From assembly GCA_033763655.1 (NCBI GenBank), contig JANRKD010000026.1, positions 108,967-172,966 of the forward strand: a DNA stretch of 64,000 bases, read 5' to 3'. The position numbers and the translations under genes were made by a program. Below the pieces are notes generated by a model. That model saw only the letters and a list, made by a program, of their open reading frames with translations, did no database searches and was not told the DNA's origin. This stretch comes from QFOX01 sp033763655 (GTDB lineage: Bacteria > Pseudomonadota > Alphaproteobacteria > Rickettsiales > UBA3002). Below are positions 60,924-64,000 of this stretch, one piece after another (the stretch's first letter is position 1; each line of letters starts with the position of its first letter).

Positions 60924-61015
60924 GTCATGCCAACGCAGGCTGGCATCCAGCCCCTTTGCGGAAAACTCTCCGGCGCCGCCGCGCCGTGATCGATGCCAAA
61001 TCACGTTTGGCATGA
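60924..61015. repeat. Palindromic repeat family C, long copy
   Basis: Starts GTCATGCCAACGCAGG and ends CGTTTGGCATGAC; each end carries its own hairpin (TGCCA/TGGCA) and the ends are mutually inverted. Fullest copy of the family in this window. Confidence 0.75.
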
Positions 61016-61027
61016 CAAATGGCGGGC

Positions 61028-61085
61028 TTGGGGGCTGTGGGTTGTAAGCTGTTGATGTAAGCTGTGGCTGGGGGCTGTGGGTTGA
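61028..61085. repeat. Word-like degenerate repeat
   Basis: Variations on GGGCTGTGGGTTG and TAAGCTGTTG in direct tandem. Related wording occurs near 23498, 47345 and 50090. Confidence 0.5.
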
Positions 61086-61163
61086 GTATGGGGTGTAACC
61101 CGTGGTTGGCGCCACTCACTCTTTTACTACTCGACTCTAGTCCTCGACTCTTCTCTTGCCGCT

Positions 61164-61214
61164 TCCCTCACCCCGGCCCTCTCCCGCAGGCGGGAGAGGG
61201 GGCGACTCCCCTCG
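61164..61214. repeat. Palindromic repeat family D, copy near carD
   Basis: CCCTCTCCCGC and GCGGGAGAGGG arms with the GCGACTCCCC tail; close to 50037-50087 in inverted orientation. Confidence 0.8.
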
Positions 61215-61240
61215 TCAGCCACCGTCCTCTATTCACTTCA

Positions 61241-61280
61241 CTTCCTTCCTTCCTTCCTTCCTTCCTTCCTTCCTTCCTTC
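61241..61280. repeat. (CTTC)10 tetranucleotide microsatellite
   Basis: Forty bases of perfect CTTC repeats. Such tracts are prone to slippage; here it is intergenic, downstream of both neighbours. Confidence 0.95.
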
Positions 61281-61281
61281 A

Positions 61282-61337
61282 CTGGCTACTGACTACTGGC
61301 TACTGGCTACCGGCTACTGGCTACTGGCCACTGGCTA
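61282..61337. repeat. CTGGCTA heptamer tandem array (8 units)
   Basis: Eight consecutive 7-bp units, five identical to CTGGCTA and three with one substitution (CTGACTA, CCGGCTA, CTGGCCA). Directly follows the microsatellite. Confidence 0.9.
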
Positions 61338-61350
61338 CTACCTCCCCCAT

Positions 61351-61388
61351 CCCAAAACAAAGGGGGCACAATCATCCTTGTGCCCCCA
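61351..61388 (-). terminator. Rho-independent terminator of carD
   Basis: On the minus strand GGGGGCACAA-GGATGA-TTGTGCCCCC gives a 10-bp stem, followed by TTTGTTTT. Located about 90 bp past the carD stop. Confidence 0.85.
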
Positions 61389-61476
61389 CTGCTTTGGTTT
61401 GCCCACTCGGGGCCGAAACGGCAGGTGTATCCTGCCTGAGAAATACCGGAGAACCGCAGGCGGCTCCGTTATTCGC

Positions 61477-62385
61477 TTACGCCGCCATTGCCGCTTGTTT
61501 ACGCAGCACTTTCAGCAGGCGATCCTGCGCGTCCTTAATATCGACACGTTCGGAAGCAGCCACTTCACCACACAGGCGGTGCATGGCGGTTTCGTAAATC
61601 ATCCGCTCGCTGTACGAGCGCTCGGACTGATCGACGTTCTTGTGCAGGTCGCGCACCACTTCGGCGATAGCAACAAGGTTGCCGGAGTTGATTTTTGCCT
61701 CATACTCCTGCGCACGGCGGCTCCACATCCCACGGGCGATTTTAGCGCGACCCTTCAGGGTAGCGAGCGCCTTGCCGATCTGGTCGGTGCTCGAAATCGA
61801 GCGCAGGCCTGCCGCTTCCGCACGGCCCACCGGCACGCGCAGCGTCATTTTATCCTTCTCGAACACAATCACGAACACTTTCAATTCGTGTTCCCCAATG
61901 CGCTCGACTTCGTGGCCGGTGATTTTGCCTACGCCATGCGTCGGGTACACGACATATTCACCGACGGCGAAGTTGTTTTTGCGGCCATTGCTCGGCTGCG
62001 GCGGCACCACAAACATGGTACGCCCGCCCTGCTGCTGCTGGCGACCCACCGACGAGAGCGGCGCTTTGTTCTGCATGCTCGGTGCGCGGTCGAGCGTATG
62101 ACGCGTATCGGCCTTGGGTGCAGCGGAAGCCTTGGCCACAGGGGCAACCGGCTTTTTCGCTTCCACCTTTTTGGCGACCATTTTCAATACGGGTTTGGCC
62201 ACGGCCTTCACCGCCGGTTTCTTCGTCGCCGCTTTGGGCGCCGCTTTTTTAGCCACCGGTTTTTTCACGACCGCTTTTTTTGCATCTGGTTTCTTTGCCA
62301 CGGCCTTCTTTACCGCCGCCTTTTTTGCAGGCGCGGATTTCTTGCTGGTTTTTGCGTTCACTTTTACTTTTGCTTTCGTTGCCAT
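61477..62385 (-). CDS. carD: CarD-family transcription regulator with histone-H1-like N-terminal tail
   Basis: 302 residues. The CarD/TRCF RNA-polymerase-interaction domain begins near NNFAVGEYVVYPTHGVGKI and the helical DNA-binding part (RGMWSRRAQEYEAKINSG, VRDLHKN) follows, stabilising open complexes at promoters. Unusually, about 95 residues of Lys/Ala/Pro repeats (KKAVAKKPDAKK style) precede the domain. ATG 62385 is chosen; the longer frame from 62466 has no support. Adjacent to fdxA, as in many alphaproteobacteria. Confidence 0.92.
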   Translation of the reverse strand: MATKAKVKVNAKTSKKSAPAKKAAVKKAVAKKPDAKKAVVKKPVAKKAAPKAATKKPAVKAVAKPVLKMVAKKVEAKKPVAPVAKASAAPKADTRHTLDRAPSMQNKAPLSSVGRQQQQGGRTMFVVPPQPSNGRKNNFAVGEYVVYPTHGVGKITGHEVERIGEHELKVFVIVFEKDKMTLRVPVGRAEAAGLRSISSTDQIGKALATLKGRAKIARGMWSRRAQEYEAKINSGNLVAIAEVVRDLHKNVDQSERSYSERMIYETAMHRLCGEVAASERVDIKDAQDRLLKVLRKQAAMAA

Positions 62386-62775
62386 AGACGCTACATCCTT
62401 AACATGGGGTGATTGCAGTTGCCTGCCGCCACCAAATACGTTAAACAAAAACCCGCCGCCAAACACTGGCGGGAGCCAGACCAGAGCACACTTGGATGCT
62501 TAAAGTTCCCATTTCTGGTGAGGGATTGCCTTAAGTTGCATTGGTTATACCACAAAATTCGCGCTATTAGAATGGTAAAAATTTAGTTAATTTACCAAGT
62601 TTCCGGTTGCAATGCGCCACAAAACACAAATTATCGTTATTTATCAGTCAATAAAAAATTTGCTGCAGCGCAGTGTTTTGGACTGGTTTGGTGGTTTTTC
62701 TCAACCACAGGGCTTAAAGCGCGATTCAACACCGCTCAGGTAGCGCCTAAATCACCGCTTCGAACGCCGTCCGTC
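62386..62775. other. AT-rich intergenic region between carD and fdxA
   Basis: 390 bp, clearly richer in A+T than the rest. On the minus strand a TATAAC hexamer (62549-62544) might be the carD -10, but its -35 (TTCTAA) is poor. A GTGGTT/AACCAC hairpin lies near 62690. I see no gene or palindromic repeat here. Confidence 0.5.
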
Positions 62776-63111
62776 TTAATCCCCGCTCCCGGGGGCGGGG
62801 CTGAACAGGGTTTCAAACTTGTTCTCGACGTTTTTATACTCGTCTGCATCGGCGGGGGCGGGTTTTTTCCGGGTGATGACGGGCCATTGCATCGCATAAT
62901 CGCGGTTAATCTCGACCCAGTGGAGCAATTCCGCCGATTCGGGCTTAATCGCCTCGACCGGGCATTCCGGCTCGCAGACGCCGCAATCAATGCATTCGTC
63001 CGGGTTGATGACCAGCATGTTCTCGCCCTCGTAGAAACAATCGACCGGGCAGACTTCCACGCAGTCGGTATATTTGCAGCGCACGCAGGCATCAATCACA
63101 ACAAAGGTCAT
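62776..63111 (-). CDS. fdxA: Seven-iron ferredoxin FdxA
   Basis: 111 residues. Cysteines at 9, 17, 21 and 25 region and C40, C43, C46, C50 bind a 3Fe-4S and a 4Fe-4S cluster (YTDCVEVCPVDCFYEG, ECIDCGVCEPECP). The C-terminal helix extension ends with FETLF. Cytoplasmic electron carrier. Confidence 0.95.
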   Translation of the reverse strand: MTFVVIDACVRCKYTDCVEVCPVDCFYEGENMLVINPDECIDCGVCEPECPVEAIKPESAELLHWVEINRDYAMQWPVITRKKPAPADADEYKNVENKFETLFSPAPGSGD

Positions 63112-63214
63112 AGCAGGGCCGGGCCGTTAGGGGTTGGTGGGGGCGAAGTTTAGCGGGTCGCGCGCAGGGAATAAACAGGAAAGTGCCGTTTTGTTTTTCC
63201 GTAATCCCTGCCTG

Positions 63215-63961
63215 CTACGCGCCTTCTTCCATCGCTGCATTTTTTAGCGCAATGCGCTGAATCTGCAAGCGCCGAAGTTTGACCGCTTTGAGCGCTGTAT
63301 CGGCACGCACCAGCAGCAGCACAATGAAAAGCGCCGTGAAGCAGCCGATCATCAGCAGCAGCGGAGATAACATCGATGGGTCGATGCTCGGCCCGCCACG
63401 GCGCAGGATGCTGGCCCCCTGATGCAGGCTGTTCCACCACTCCACCGAGTATTTGATAATCGGCAGGTTCAATGCCCCAACCAGCGCAATCCACGCCGAA
63501 GCGACTTTCACGCGCTCGGAATGTTCGCCGCTCATCGCCACCCCGAGATAGCCCGCATAAAGCAGCAGCAGCACCAGCATGCTGGTCAGCCGCGCGTCCC
63601 ACACCCAGTAAGCACCCCAGGTAGGCTTGCCCCACAGCATGCCCGTGATGAGGGTGATGAGGGTAAACACCGCACCAATCGGCGCCGCCTCGCGCGCCAG
63701 CACATCCGCCAGCGTATGCCGCCAGATGAGAAAACTCGCCGACATCACCGCCATGAAGGCATAGGTCGCACTCGCCATCCATGCGGCGGGCACATGGATA
63801 TACATGATTTTCACCATCGCCCCTTGCTGGTAATCCTCGGGCGCGACAATCAGGCCAAGATAGAGGCCAAGGGTGCCGCACAGCACCGCAACTGCCATCG
63901 CAACAGGCAGCACAACAGCGCTTATGCGGGTAAATTGGGCGGGACTGGCGAAACGGTGCAT
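63215..63961 (-). CDS. ccmC: Heme transport/transfer protein CcmC
   Basis: 248 residues with six transmembrane helices. Cytochrome c maturation system I protein that presents heme to CcmE. The tryptophan-rich motif WGAYWVWDARLTS and flanking histidines (IHVPAAW, SLHQGAS) are present. Its partners lie outside the window. No clear ribosome binding site before ATG 63961. Confidence 0.95.
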   Translation of the reverse strand: MHRFASPAQFTRISAVVLPVAMAVAVLCGTLGLYLGLIVAPEDYQQGAMVKIMYIHVPAAWMASATYAFMAVMSASFLIWRHTLADVLAREAAPIGAVFTLITLITGMLWGKPTWGAYWVWDARLTSMLVLLLLYAGYLGVAMSGEHSERVKVASAWIALVGALNLPIIKYSVEWWNSLHQGASILRRGGPSIDPSMLSPLLLMIGCFTALFIVLLLVRADTALKAVKLRRLQIQRIALKNAAMEEGA

Positions 63962-64000
63962 ACGGGAGGCGTGGGTGCGGGGGGGGCGGGGAGGCAGGGA

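Larger units (their letters stand above)
60831..61476. other. Repeat-rich intergenic region between prepilin and carD
   Basis: 646 bp, both flanking genes converge here. Contains a family C element, word-like G/T-rich sequence, a family D element, a (CTTC)10 microsatellite, a heptamer tandem array and the carD terminator. Open frames crossing it are repeat translations. Confidence 0.8.

Noticed and set aside
61241..61337. CRISPR array
   Set aside because: Units are 4 and 7 bp without spacers; no cas genes in the window.
61156..62412. 418-residue plus-strand open frame
   Set aside because: Antisense of carD; His/Phe-rich translation of Lys/Ala codons and of palindromic repeats, with no family resemblance.

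Overview
The window reads as chromosome of a GC-rich alphaproteobacterium. Evidence: the hemC-hemD-Mic60-hemY block, gatCAB with separate genes, sdhCDAB, dapF-mtaB-ftsY, ffh-rpsP-rimM-trmD-rplS, fdxA next to carD and an NDUFS4-type complex I subunit gene. A virB3-virB4-virB6-virB6-virB6 operon and a DUF2610 gene resemble the Rickettsiales rvh type IV secretion layout. Intact heme, leucine and lysine/threonine biosynthesis genes argue against a strongly reduced intracellular genome. A basal, possibly extracellular relative of Rickettsiales would fit, but this placement is inference.

Layout. 1-2.7 kb: zinc uptake (znuC partial, znuA), a HupE/UreJ-like membrane protein and a ModA-like binding protein. 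2.7-11.3 kb: tsaD, heme genes, Mic60/HemY-like proteins, a lipoprotein, a TPR protein and AsmA. 11.3-20.7 kb: gatBAC, ruvX, plsY, a GIY-YIG nuclease, dprA, topA and NDUFS4. 20.7-31.5 kb: an accessory/secretion block (DUF2610, a 719-residue unknown protein, a VirB7-like lipoprotein, three VirB6, VirB4, VirB3). 31.6-43.6 kb: ftsY, mtaB, dapF, ssb, uvrA, an interrupted tlyA, ispA, xseB and ffh. 43.6-53.6 kb: a 390-residue unknown, the rpsP-rimM-trmD-rplS cluster, leuC, an S23-like protein, leuD, leuB, a RelE-type pair and asd. 53.6-64 kb: a NUDIX protein, sdhCDA, a MntA/HepT pair, an M48 lipoprotein, sdhB, a prepilin, carD, fdxA and ccmC.

Two patterns stand out. First, palindromic repeats of several families are scattered through the window, and two small nucleases sit directly inside or against them. 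A DUF559 (PD-(D/E)XK) domain is nested in frame inside TlyA between two direct copies of a palindrome-bearing repeat 567 bp (189 codons) apart, and all four methyltransferase catalytic residues survive outside the insert. A GIY-YIG protein separates plsY from dprA, and its C-terminus is translated from a second palindrome family. Together they suggest nuclease-associated palindromic mobile units that tolerate insertion into essential loci and coding frames.

Second, four PHO-box-like tandem repeats (CTGTCAT-type 11-bp units) each point toward an accessory gene of unknown function: the DUF2610/719-residue operon, a 102-residue protein, the 390-residue protein and the NUDIX protein. Three have a plausible -10 hexamer at 10 or 21 bp. 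This looks like a small coregulated set, conceivably of exported or effector-like proteins using the nearby type IV system; that last step is speculative.

No rRNA, tRNA or CRISPR array was recognised.
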